Source of the DNA: Saprospiraceae bacterium
GTDB lineage: Bacteria; Bacteroidota; Bacteroidia; Chitinophagales; Saprospiraceae
Reading direction: 5' to 3'
DNA: 64,000 bases
NCBI GenBank assembly: GCA_020630955.1
Contig: JAHDIE010000001.1
Coordinates: 35,911-99,910 of the forward strand
Made by a program: the position numbers and the translations under genes. Positions 43,370 through 52,486 of this stretch are shown in pieces (the first letter of the stretch is position 1; every line of letters begins with the position of its first letter). A model generated the notes under the pieces. That model made no database searches. It was not told the DNA's origin and saw nothing but the letters and a program-made list of their open reading frames with translations.

Positions 43370-44278
43370 TTATTTTCTTGAATATACCACTTGTTGCTTG
43401 TGTACTTTATCTCCTTGTTCTATAATAAACCAATAGATGCCAGCCGCTTCGTCCACAAAAGTGTATTGAACTTGCGCCAAATCTTTAAATTCTATTAATT
43501 GCTCTTTATGAATTATTGAACCATTGGTATCCATAACATAAAAGAAAACTTCTTCTTCAGTACTGGATGAATAGGTTAAATTGGCAACACCATTTGTTGG
43601 ATTTGGATAAACAGACAATTGGTTTGGTGCCTCAGACTCATAAGTTAAATCGAGTTTCGGCTTTTCACAAACTTCATAACTAAGCGTGTTATTAATTTGT
43701 CCACCAATTGTTACAAGCTCTTTGTATAATTGACCATTTCTTTCAAATTCCATCTCAACTTGCTGTCCTACTTGACATGCAGAGATTTCAGCTTGAAGGT
43801 CACAAAATGTACCAACTGCTACAGTATTAAAATTTATAATAACATCTCCGAGCATTAGACTTGAAGCTTGAGCTGGACTGGTTCTTACAATTTTCTCTAC
43901 AGTAACCCCAGTCATATCATCAACAGAATAAACACCTACTCCAAAGTAAGGCTTCATGGTGGTCTCTATTTTTTCGCAAAAGAATTCTGCCTCATGAAAA
44001 TTTGAAATATTGTTAGAATCGAAATAGACTCTGGTTACTTCCATTCCCTTGTAAAATGTCGCATGAACATTGATGCGTTTTTTATCCTGGTGATTTAGTA
44101 AAAGCTGTTGAATATCAATATTCATGGCCTGACTACCTTCATAAAGTCTGTCTGTTAAAATTTCATTTTTTTCGTTATAAACTTTTACTGTGACTTTTTC
44201 ATATTTTGATGATTCTTGTCCAGTACCTACATTAACCATGAACAATAACATCATGGCACACACAATCATGTTTCTCAT
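43370..44278 (-). CDS. Secreted PDZ-domain protein with T9SS sorting tail
   Basis: A 302-residue protein with a signal peptide (about residues 1-20), a mixed N-terminal region, a PDZ domain (about 110-195: FGVGVYSVDDMTGVTVEKIV, SSLMLGDVIINFNTVAV) and a type A sorting tail (LSVYPNPTNGVANLTY ... HKQQVVYSRK). There is no protease domain. It would be exported through T9SS and may bind C-terminal peptides or act as an adaptor. It stands alone, and its promoter must lie in the 320-base interval upstream. Confidence 0.83.
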   Translation of the reverse strand: MRNMIVCAMMLLFMVNVGTGQESSKYEKVTVKVYNEKNEILTDRLYEGSQAMNIDIQQLLLNHQDKKRINVHATFYKGMEVTRVYFDSNNISNFHEAEFFCEKIETTMKPYFGVGVYSVDDMTGVTVEKIVRTSPAQASSLMLGDVIINFNTVAVGTFCDLQAEISACQVGQQVEMEFERNGQLYKELVTIGGQINNTLSYEVCEKPKLDLTYESEAPNQLSVYPNPTNGVANLTYSSSTEEEVFFYVMDTNGSIIHKEQLIEFKDLAQVQYTFVDEAAGIYWFIIEQGDKVHKQQVVYSRK

Positions 44279-44598
44279 AAAATAATTAGCTATTAAAATA
44301 GTTTGTTAGAGCCTGCAACCTGCAGGTATTGTTAAAAAACTGTTTTCAAAAGGGGATGATATTCTTTAGGAAGATCAGACAATACTTATAAGACCGTCTG
44401 CATGTAAGACGCAAAACTAAGCCTGAAGGTTCTTACTTTTCAAGACAATTATCAATATGACGTAAACTGGCAATTGGGTCTTAATTTATTATTTAACGCT
44501 TAAACCTTAGCCGTCAATGAGTTAGCAAAGAAGTTCGGAAACTTTAAGATTTTGGATTAACATTTTGTTTAGATTTATTGGGAATTCAAATATTCAAA
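44279..44598. other. Gene-free interval, 320 bases (divergent promoters)
   Basis: Separates the divergent PDZ and DCC genes, so both promoters should be here. I see a small palindrome (ACCTGCAGGT near 44319-44328) but no RNA gene or long hairpin. Confidence 0.55.
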
Positions 44599-45063
44599 AT
44601 GAATGAAACTGTTTTGAAATTAAATTGTTTAAATTTCATCAAGACCATTGAACAAAAAAAATTAGCTACGAAATCAACAAATAACATCATCTTTTTCGAC
44701 GGTGAGTGCATTTTATGTAATGCTTTCATTGATTATATGATCAGACATGATAAGCAAGATCGATTGAAGTTTGCCTCATTACAAGGGGATACAGCACAAT
44801 CCCAGTTAAGTGCAGAAGTGCTTAGGGAATTGAAAACCATCATTTTCCTATCGGATAATCAGGTTTTTCAAGAATCCACAGCAGCGATTCGCTCCTTTGC
44901 AACTATCGGAGGGATACATAAGCTTGTTTTGGTATTTCTTATCATTCCTTCATTTATTAGAAATATTTTCTATCGTATAATTTCAAAAAATAGATATAGC
45001 TGGTTTGGCAAGCAATCTTGTCGGGTTCCAACTGTTGAAGAAAGAGAAAAAATCCTTCCTTAA
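44599..45063 (+). CDS. DCC-family thiol-disulfide oxidoreductase (DUF393)
   Basis: A 154-residue protein of the DCC family, named for the conserved DGxCxxC motif, here FFDGECILCN. I chose the ATG at 44599 (MNETVLKLN) over an upstream TTG. The remaining family landmarks are FASLQGDTAQ, the SSAAIRSF-like block (ESTAAIRSFATIGG) and the C-terminal RYSWFGKQSCRVP with a conserved Cys. It has a thioredoxin-like fold, one short hydrophobic segment and probably acts in the cytosol or at the membrane. Redox activity is inferred from the family. Confidence 0.88.
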   Translation: MNETVLKLNCLNFIKTIEQKKLATKSTNNIIFFDGECILCNAFIDYMIRHDKQDRLKFASLQGDTAQSQLSAEVLRELKTIIFLSDNQVFQESTAAIRSFATIGGIHKLVLVFLIIPSFIRNIFYRIISKNRYSWFGKQSCRVPTVEEREKILP

Positions 45064-45088
45064 AGTTTACTCGAAAATAATTCTATAA

Positions 45089-46155
45089 TTAATTAAAGTG
45101 TGCAACAACCATCTTTCCAATTTCATCTACTATTTCATTATGAACAGGACGACCTTTAAATCCATTCGAAAGAAAAATAATTGAAAAATCATTATCTAAA
45201 TATTTTCTATAAGCACAAACCCCACTACCAGAAAATCCTACAGAATTCAAATCATTTGTTTTATAGGTCCCCCACCCATATAAAAACTGATCTTTCTTAT
45301 TAGCATATGGATACCTGCTCCACATTAATGATCTATTGGTTTTATTCAATAACTCATTTCTATCAAGACGTCTATTCCAATTAATAAAGGACATTAAATT
45401 TACATTTATTCCATTCCCCGAATATGCTCTTTTTCCTGCATCATGTATTGCGACTTCATAAGCATGATCACGCTCATTAAACAAGTGAAAGTCAACTCTA
45501 TTTTTTAATTTATCGGTATGATTTGAATTAAAATAAATTATTTCATTCTCTTCAAATTGAGTTGTTCTGATAAAATCTTCATAACTCATATTGCTTACTT
45601 GTTCGATTATTAAAGTAAGCATCCAAAAGTTGGTTTGATTATAGCTGAATTTTTCTCCAGCTTTAAAATCCAGTGGAATTTTATAAAGCTGTGACCAAAT
45701 TTCCTTATCGCTAAGACTTAGGTCAAGGTGAAAGTAATCAGGCAATCCTGAAGAATGTGAAAGGAGGTTGTGAATTTTGATATGGTTCCAAGAGTTTGGT
45801 AAACCTTTGATCCATTTTGATAAATCATCATCAATATTAATTCTATTTTTCTTCTTGCAATTTAAATATAGCAAGAGAGCTCATCACTTTAGATATTGAG
45901 TATAATCTAAATACTGTATTTTGGTCAACTTTAGAATTAGTCCTTATCGATTCTATGCCAAAATATTTTTCATATATAATTTCTCCTTTTCTTTCAATTG
46001 CAAGAGCTAAACCTGGAATTTGATTTTCCTGCATTTTTATACCTACATAATTATCTATTGATACGCTTAGTCTAGAATTATTTCTTGGGGAAGCAGCACA
46101 ATTTAAGAATATGGCTATGCAAGAAATTCAAAAGCAAAGATGGAAATTTATTCAT
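45089..46155 (-). pseudogene. Beta-lactamase-family serine hydrolase, two frameshifts
   Basis: The class C beta-lactamase / DD-peptidase-like gene is broken twice. From the ATG at 46155 the frame gives a lipoprotein-like leader but ends after about 25 codons. Restoring a shift near 46121-46130 gives LLLISCIAIFLNC followed by the catalytic region with the SxxK motif FRLYSISKVMSS. That frame stops at the A/T run 45846-45850 (LQEEK stop). The second half (45089 to about 45850) continues as KNRINIDDDLSKWIKG, LLSHSSGLPDYF and a YxN region changed to FSYNQTNFW, to SGSGVCAYR and the end. Each break needs one base removed. It is probably inactive, unless the breaks are sequencing errors. Confidence 0.82.
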
Positions 46156-46163
46156 ATTAATAA

Positions 46164-47477
46164 TTAAAATTCAAGCTCTTCTGTAAGTAGGCCAGCCAAT
46201 TGCATCAATTCAACTTCTCTTTGTCTTACATCAATTCTGGCTCGTGTCAAACTAATCTGAGCGTTAAGCAAATTTAGTTGTGCTTGTCTAAACTCTATTG
46301 AACTAAGTTGACCTGCCTGCACCCTATCAGAGGTTCTTTCAAAATTTTCCTGATTTAAATCCAAAGCATTTTTTTCTACTTCAAGAATATTAATTGCATT
46401 TTGGTAGTTGGACCAAGCATTCCTGATATCTCTATCTAATTGTTGTCGTAGATTTTCGATTTGCAATTTTTGATTTGCTAAATCAAGCAGCACATTTTGT
46501 GATCTTAGATCCCTGCTTCCATCATAGAGTGTCCAAGATAGACCGAGGTTACCATTTAGACCTCTAGAATTGGATTGATCAATGAATGATCCCGAAGCAT
46601 TATCTGAATAATTAATTCCATAAGATGCTCCAGCAAAAATATTTGGTTTCTTTTCAGCGTCAATGATGTCAAGATTCATTTCATTGACTGCGAGGAGCTG
46701 TTTATTTATAAGTAAGCTCGTATTCGTTGATCTTGCATTTTCCAGAAGATCTTCCAAAACCAAATTTGAATTATTCGGGTCAATGGCTGCCAACTGGTAT
46801 TCAAATTCTGAATCTCTTCCCATGGCAACATTTAAATTTCGCTTTGCATTATCGAGGTTCATTAATGCATTGAGTAAATTGACACTATCTCGTTGGATAT
46901 CCACTTCCACATTTAATACATCCAAACCGTTTCCTTTTCCAAAATCGAGTTGAATCTGAGCTCTTCTTTTCCGTTCACGAGAAATCACAATCGCTTCTTT
47001 CAAAAACTGGATATTTTCTTCTAATTGTGCAACTTGGAAATAACCATTATATACGATCAATAGATTTTGTTCTATGGATTGTTTGAGTTGCAAGTTGGAA
47101 AGTTCATAATTTTTTTGAGATTGCTCTAACCTTAAATCTCTTCCTTTGTCCAGAATTGTATAATTGGCTCCTACTGAGGCATTGGCTCCCCAATTGAATG
47201 CATTACTTGTAGAGGCTTCAAGGCCATTGCTGAAGGTTTGGCTTGCGCTTCCGAGATTGCCATTTAAACCAACATCAGCTCCTACAATAGGTAGATAACC
47301 ATTGACTCTTTTGTCTGTCAAATTTCTTGCTTGTTTCAAGTCATTCTTTGCAATCTGGATTCCAAAGTTATTTTCCAATGTAATTGATTTCGCTGAAGAC
47401 AAGGTCAATGGATTCTGTGCAAAAATCGAAGTAAATAAACTTCCAATTAAGACTACTACTAATATTATGTTTTTCAT
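46164..47477 (-). CDS. TolC-family outer-membrane efflux protein
   Basis: A 437-residue outer-membrane factor with a signal peptide (about 1-20, SIFA|Q). It shows the two long TolC-type repeats, with amphipathic helices such as LEQSQKNYELSNLQLKQSIE and VQAGQLSSIEFRQAQLNLLN, and a conserved Gly-Asn/strand at each half (GADVGLNGNLG, GLNGNLGLSWTLYDG). It forms the channel through the outer membrane for the RND pump encoded directly upstream (20 bases away). The export substrate is unknown. Confidence 0.92.
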   Translation of the reverse strand: MKNIILVVVLIGSLFTSIFAQNPLTLSSAKSITLENNFGIQIAKNDLKQARNLTDKRVNGYLPIVGADVGLNGNLGSASQTFSNGLEASTSNAFNWGANASVGANYTILDKGRDLRLEQSQKNYELSNLQLKQSIEQNLLIVYNGYFQVAQLEENIQFLKEAIVISRERKRRAQIQLDFGKGNGLDVLNVEVDIQRDSVNLLNALMNLDNAKRNLNVAMGRDSEFEYQLAAIDPNNSNLVLEDLLENARSTNTSLLINKQLLAVNEMNLDIIDAEKKPNIFAGASYGINYSDNASGSFIDQSNSRGLNGNLGLSWTLYDGSRDLRSQNVLLDLANQKLQIENLRQQLDRDIRNAWSNYQNAINILEVEKNALDLNQENFERTSDRVQAGQLSSIEFRQAQLNLLNAQISLTRARIDVRQREVELMQLAGLLTEELEF

Positions 47478-47497
47478 ACTCTAATAAGTATTTTTTC

Positions 47498-50400
47498 TTA
47501 ATGATTCATTTCTGAAATGGCCCTTTCCACTTCTTCTCTTTCTGGTTTTTGACCATTCCAAAGCCAGCTCAACCCAACCTTAAAGCTATTTTTCATTGCT
47601 AATAGCAAAGGCAAAAGGAATAAGGTCATAAAAGTTGCATAAGCAATACCGTATGCAACAGAAATGGCCATTGGAATGAGAAATTGTGCAGAGAAACTCT
47701 TTTCTAAAATCAAAGGTGCTAATCCTGCAACGGTGGTTAATGAGGTAAGAAAGATAGCTCTAAAACGAGATCGGCCGGCTTCTACCATAGCTGTTCGGTA
47801 AGGAACACCTTCCCTCAAAAGAAGATTAAACTTTTCGATCAACACGAGTCCATCATTTACTAAAATACCGATCAATGCTACAATGCCTAAGCCAGATAAG
47901 ACATTGATATTTTGACCATGAAACCAATGTCCCCAAGCCACTCCTACAAAACTGAAAGGAATCAAAATAAATAAGAGCAATGGCTGACCATAAGATCTAA
48001 AGACAAAGGCTATTACGGCATACATCAAAATCAAAACTATCGGTAAAATTTTCTTCATCGCTTCCCCTATTCTTGCAAAACCTCTGTTCTGCCCTTCATA
48101 CAAAGGAGTTACTGTTGGATATTGCGCAATAATTCCAGGAATGATGGATTCTTTGATCTGTGCGAGTACTTCAGGTGCGGAATCTTTGGCATTACTTAAG
48201 TCTGCCTCTACCCTAATTTCTCTTCTTCCATCCAAGTGATTGATCACTACATCACCTCGTTCTATGGTATAGCTTGCAATTTCTGAGAGCGGAACACGTT
48301 TGCCGGAAGGTGTAACAATTCTCATTTTGTCAAGGTTGGAAATGCTGCTTCTGTTATCCTTTTCATAACGAACCCAAACTCTTATTTCATCTCTCCCTCT
48401 TTGAAATCTTTGTACGGAGGCGCCGAAAAATCCAGCCCGAACTTGAGCCATTACTGTACTCAGATTCAATCCTAACAGGTAAGCATTTTCTTTCAGTTTT
48501 ATATTCAATTCTTTGATTCCCGCTGGGTCATTGTCAATGACATCAGCCAACCTATTATTTTGACGCAAAGCAACCTTCAATTCTTGTTTCGCTCCTTTTA
48601 ACTCTGGAATATTATTACCAACAAGCGAAACAGAAACCGGTTTACCACCAAATGCGTTGCCTGATCCATAGACCAAACTTTCGGCTTCATAAATTGGTCC
48701 AACTTGTTCTCTGATTCTTTGAGAAATTACAGATGCTTGAAAATCTCTACTTTCACCAGGAAGCAACCTCAAGTTTAAACTTGCATTTGAAGACCCAGGC
48801 CCCAAACGTCTCACCGTATTTTCAATGACAGATAAATTTCCCGTCTGTTCTTCCGTTAGACTTTTGTTGGCTTCCCAAGCTGCATTTTCAATTAAAGTGA
48901 TTAACGAATCCGTAATGTTTTCATTTGTTCCTTGTGGCATTTTCAGCGTTATGCTAATATTGTCAGAGGCTACATTTGGGAAAAAAGTAAAACGGATAAT
49001 TCCTCCTTGCATCGCACCTATGGTCAGTAACAAAAGCGCAATAGGAATTGCAAAACCAAAGATTTTAAAGTTTAAAACAAAACGTAAACAGGGAACATAA
49101 ATTTTATCCCTTACCCAAGAAATACCTCTGTCTGCCCAAACATTCAAAATAAAAGGTTTTGCATCCCTTCTTAAGGCTCTTGAGTGAGAAAGATGAGAAG
49201 GCAAAATCAAAAAAGCTTCGATCAAGGAAATTAATAAAATGATCCCAACCACTTTCGCAATCTGACCAAAAAAGGAACCGATCCTATCAGGTAAAAAGAT
49301 AAATGTTGAAAAGGCAATTATAGTAGTTAAAATCGCAGCGATAATCGGAGGAAATACTTGCATAGTCCCATCTATTGCTGCTTGTACTTTTGATTTACCT
49401 TTTTGAAATTGGTCATAAATATTTTCCGCAATAACAATTCCATCATCAACCAATATCCCAATGACTATGATCATTCCAAACAATGAAATTACGTTGATCG
49501 TCATAAAACTTGGTGCAAAAATAAAAAGACCTAAAAATGAAAAAGGCAAGCCTACCGCAACCCAAAAAGCAATACTTGGTTTTAAAAAAATTGACAAAAA
49601 GATTAAAACTAAAATGATTCCAATAATCCCATTGTCCACCAAAAGCTGCTGACGATTGTTCAATGCAATCGAAGAATCACGACTCACTTGGAGCACCAAT
49701 ACATCATTTTCCTTATTGAATTTTTCAATGTATTCTTTCACTTTGTCAGTGGCATACAACAAATCTTCATTGTTTGTTGTAGAGATACTTATTTGCACTG
49801 CATCATCTCCATTAAAACTTAATCGATCAGGTACTTCTGACCATTTATCTTGAACAGTAGCCACATCTTTTAATCTTACGATTTGCCCTGAAGGAGATGC
49901 TTTAACCACAATAAAATCCAATTCATCTCCATAATAAGATCTATTGTTCGCCCTAATTAAATATTCTTCAGAATCGGTTTTGATATTTCCTCCTGTTGTA
50001 ATAATATTTGCACTTCTCACTGCAGCGGCCACTTCAGCAAAACTTAAATTATAGGCCATCAAATCACTTTCACGTACCGCGATTTCAATCTCCTCTGTTG
50101 GAAATCCCGAAAGTTCGATTTGAGATATTTTTGGAATTGCACGAATATCATTTTCGACTTTCCTCGCAAACTCTTTCAAAGTTTTCAATGGCACACCATT
50201 GCCGCTTAAGGTAAAGCTAATGGCTTGATTGATATTTTCCTGTTTGGAAATAACGGGAGGTTCCATATCAACTGGAAAAGATGGAACCCTATCTACTGCA
50301 TTTTTAACATTGGCTAAAACGATATCAATATCAGCGCCTTCTTCAATTTCTACGGTAATAGAAGCAGAATTCTCTCTAGAAGCAGAGGTTACTCGATCTA

Positions 50401-50632
50401 TATTGACCAATCCTCTTAAATTATCCTCAATCTTAAGAACAACCCCTTCTTCTATTTCAGCAGGTGATGCTCCTGGGTAAACGATATTAATAAATATCAA
50501 TTTAGAATCATCAAGTGGAAAAAATGAAGACTTGGTTTGTTGTAAACCTAAATATCCAAATATGGCTACAGAAAACATGATGACATTTACTGCAACAGGA
50601 TATTTTATAAAAAAGGTAAGAAAGTTTTTCAT
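47498..50632 (-). CDS. RND efflux transporter permease (AcrB/HAE1-like)
   Basis: A 1044-residue inner-membrane pump. Twelve transmembrane helices in the 1+5, 1+5 pattern surround two large periplasmic loops. The proton-relay Asp pair is present in IGILVDDGIVIAEN of helix 4, and the second half has the mirror ALIGILVNDGLVLIEKFN. The start FIKYPVAVNVIMFSVAIFGYLG is typical. The pump exports drugs, lipids or other small molecules using the proton gradient, with the adaptor and TolC encoded on either side. Heavy-metal (CzcA) type is less likely because no DE..TGRG-like metal motif is seen. The specific substrate is unknown. Confidence 0.95.
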   Translation of the reverse strand: MKNFLTFFIKYPVAVNVIMFSVAIFGYLGLQQTKSSFFPLDDSKLIFINIVYPGASPAEIEEGVVLKIEDNLRGLVNIDRVTSASRENSASITVEIEEGADIDIVLANVKNAVDRVPSFPVDMEPPVISKQENINQAISFTLSGNGVPLKTLKEFARKVENDIRAIPKISQIELSGFPTEEIEIAVRESDLMAYNLSFAEVAAAVRSANIITTGGNIKTDSEEYLIRANNRSYYGDELDFIVVKASPSGQIVRLKDVATVQDKWSEVPDRLSFNGDDAVQISISTTNNEDLLYATDKVKEYIEKFNKENDVLVLQVSRDSSIALNNRQQLLVDNGIIGIILVLIFLSIFLKPSIAFWVAVGLPFSFLGLFIFAPSFMTINVISLFGMIIVIGILVDDGIVIAENIYDQFQKGKSKVQAAIDGTMQVFPPIIAAILTTIIAFSTFIFLPDRIGSFFGQIAKVVGIILLISLIEAFLILPSHLSHSRALRRDAKPFILNVWADRGISWVRDKIYVPCLRFVLNFKIFGFAIPIALLLLTIGAMQGGIIRFTFFPNVASDNISITLKMPQGTNENITDSLITLIENAAWEANKSLTEEQTGNLSVIENTVRRLGPGSSNASLNLRLLPGESRDFQASVISQRIREQVGPIYEAESLVYGSGNAFGGKPVSVSLVGNNIPELKGAKQELKVALRQNNRLADVIDNDPAGIKELNIKLKENAYLLGLNLSTVMAQVRAGFFGASVQRFQRGRDEIRVWVRYEKDNRSSISNLDKMRIVTPSGKRVPLSEIASYTIERGDVVINHLDGRREIRVEADLSNAKDSAPEVLAQIKESIIPGIIAQYPTVTPLYEGQNRGFARIGEAMKKILPIVLILMYAVIAFVFRSYGQPLLLFILIPFSFVGVAWGHWFHGQNINVLSGLGIVALIGILVNDGLVLIEKFNLLLREGVPYRTAMVEAGRSRFRAIFLTSLTTVAGLAPLILEKSFSAQFLIPMAISVAYGIAYATFMTLFLLPLLLAMKNSFKVGLSWLWNGQKPEREEVERAISEMNH

Positions 50633-50667
50633 GGTCTAATGTAGGCTTATTAAAAAATTTGGAAGTT

Positions 50668-51795
50668 TTACTTACTTCCGGTTTCTGAAAATCTTTTGAC
50701 CTTCATTCCATCATAGGCACCAGGTAACATTTTCTCTAAGATTTCAGTACCATTAGACAAGCCTTTCACTATGGCAGATTTTTCAGTAAAATGAACTGGG
50801 GTAACTTTTTGAAGCACCAAGAAGCTGTCTTTCAAAACAAAAACCTTATCATTTTCCACTATATTTTTTCTTGCAATTTCGAAAGTATTTTCTTCATCTC
50901 TCCCCTGTAAATTTGCTTCGAGGTACATTCCTTCTTTTAAACCTTTACCATACACTCTAATAAATGCTTGTATCGTTTGGGTTCCAGGATCGATTAGACT
51001 ATTTACTCTAGTCACTTTACCATTCCAGCTTGATGTTTTTTCAACATTTTGAAGAGTGACGGTGTTTCCCACTTTCAGTAAATCAGCATAAGCGGAATTA
51101 ACGGCTACTTCTAATTCGTAATTGCTAGTATTAATAAATTCACCTATTTTCAATCCAGGCCTTACGAGTGCCCCCTTGTCCAAGTTGGCTTCAATCAAAA
51201 TACCATCATAGGGTGCATAAATATTATACTTGGTTAATCTCTCCTCAATATTTTTGACATTGTACCAGCTTGAGTTAATGTTTCTACCTACTATGAATAG
51301 TTTTTCTTTTTCAGATGTTGTTTGGGGTAAAGGTGCCAAATTACTTTCTACATCAAAAGAGTTGGCATAATCTTGCCATTTCTGATAGGCATCAGGATAA
51401 TCAAAACGCAAATCTGGAAGTAATGAAACCACTTGATTGTAAAGATTACTTTTCTGAGATCTCAAGTTTGCTCTTGCTTCATCGCTGTTTAAGCTCAACA
51501 ATAGTTCTCCTGCTCTATACCATACTCCAGGTTTAAATAAATGAGCACTATTTTCAAAAATTCCTTGCACCTCAGAATAAATTTCAATTCTATCCCGCGC
51601 TGCTAAATTGCCACTAGCCGTAACATTCACTGCATTATTGGTATTTTCCACAAATTGTGTAAAAACTGCTGGAATCACCTTTTGTTCTTTTTTTGGCCTT
51701 TTTCTTTCGTTAGAGGCCATTTTTTCTTTTCCAAAGTAACCTAGTGCGATAATTGCAAAACCAACTAAGCTAATAATGATTTTCCGAATGTTCAT
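50668..51795 (-). CDS. RND efflux periplasmic adaptor (membrane-fusion protein)
   Basis: A 375-residue adaptor with an N-terminal membrane anchor (about 4-20, IIISLVGFAIIALGYFG). The lipoyl, beta-barrel and membrane-proximal domains are visible (VTASGNLAARDRIEIYSEV, YNIYAPYDGILIEANLDKGALVRPG, FINTSNYELEVAVNS). It is the first gene of the RND operon and links the pump to TolC. It lies 35 bases before the permease start. No regulator gene is adjacent, so expression control is unknown. Confidence 0.93.
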   Translation of the reverse strand: MNIRKIIISLVGFAIIALGYFGKEKMASNERKRPKKEQKVIPAVFTQFVENTNNAVNVTASGNLAARDRIEIYSEVQGIFENSAHLFKPGVWYRAGELLLSLNSDEARANLRSQKSNLYNQVVSLLPDLRFDYPDAYQKWQDYANSFDVESNLAPLPQTTSEKEKLFIVGRNINSSWYNVKNIEERLTKYNIYAPYDGILIEANLDKGALVRPGLKIGEFINTSNYELEVAVNSAYADLLKVGNTVTLQNVEKTSSWNGKVTRVNSLIDPGTQTIQAFIRVYGKGLKEGMYLEANLQGRDEENTFEIARKNIVENDKVFVLKDSFLVLQKVTPVHFTEKSAIVKGLSNGTEILEKMLPGAYDGMKVKRFSETGSK

Positions 51796-52031
51796 ATTGT
51801 AGTATTTGTATATACGCTAAGTTACTACAATAAATCAGGCTAAAAGTTTCCGAATATCTAACAACAGTGTGTATTCATCCAATTTTCATATGGATTCTCA
51901 TTAAGATTGGTGAGGATATACCAACTTATGTTGGTAAAAAATTCATCAATAAATACCTGAGCTATATTGCAATTATAATCAACTACTTTTTATATTTGCA
52001 GGCTATTCAAATCTTCAGATTTGATTCAGAC

Positions 52032-52106
52032 GGTGGTTGTAGCTCAGTTGGTTAGAGCATCGGATTGTGGTTCCGAGGGCCGTGGGTTCGAATCCCATCT
52101 TCCACC
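52032..52106 (+). tRNA. tRNA-His (anticodon GTG)
   Basis: A complete cloverleaf with the extra 5' G of histidine tRNAs (G-1 at 52032, pairing C73 at 52106). The D-arm is GCTC/GAGC, the anticodon stem TCGGA/TCCGA with loop TTGTGGT (anticodon GTG, 52067-52069), and the T-arm GTGGG TTCGAAT CCCAT. The acceptor stem GTGGTTG / CTTCCAC pairs at positions 1-4 and 7 but has T-T oppositions at 5 and 6. CCA is not encoded. A strong terminator follows. Confidence 0.95.
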
Positions 52107-52122
52107 CACATTGATAGACATT

Positions 52123-52153
52123 AGGTCTCGCCTGGAAAAGGCGAGACTTTTTT
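52123..52153 (+). terminator. Rho-independent terminator of tRNA-His
   Basis: An 8-pair perfect stem GTCTCGCC/GGCGAGAC (52125-52132 and 52140-52147), extendable by G.T and A-T, with a 7-base loop and then six Ts. Confidence 0.92.
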
Positions 52154-52430
52154 GTTTAATGAAGGGATATTCATTCTTAGCCCTCGCCCTCCTATATTAA
52201 ATATCAATTGGAAATCGATTTAAATATTTCCCTACATGGCAAATGGATGTAAGAATCTTCTCCCACATTATTATTAGAATAATTGATATAGGAATTCACT
52301 ACCGAGTTTTATAATGCTTGAAATATCTTTCTTTAGAAAATGGAGGGAAAATTCTCCTCGAAGAATACACTCCTGCAAGTGAAAAATGTGGAGCGCAACG
52401 CAGACTTTTAGAACAAAATATGACTTATAA
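52154..52430. other. Gene-free interval between tRNA and DUF2911 gene
   Basis: About 280 bases with no convincing gene. Short open frames here lack family signs or start context. It ends in the shared hairpin at 52431. Confidence 0.5.
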
Positions 52431-52465
52431 AAAAAAGGAAGCAAATGGTGTCTGCTTCCTTTTTT
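52431..52465 (-). terminator. Terminator hairpin downstream of the DUF2911 gene
   Basis: A perfect 13-pair inverted repeat (AAAAAAGGAAGCA at 52431-52443 and complement at 52453-52465), 9-base loop, with A and T runs at each edge. It lies 22 bases past the DUF2911 stop and could stop transcription in both directions. Confidence 0.85.
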
Positions 52466-52486
52466 CAATATTGAACTTTTTAAAGA

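Noticed and set aside
45846-45850. Programmed frameshift in the serine hydrolase
   Set aside because: A second independent frameshift lies in the leader and the YxN motif is altered, so decay or sequence error fits better.
46164-51795. Heavy-metal (CzcCBA) efflux assignment
   Set aside because: No metal-binding motif or metal-responsive regulator is seen; only a general RND tripartite pump can be supported.
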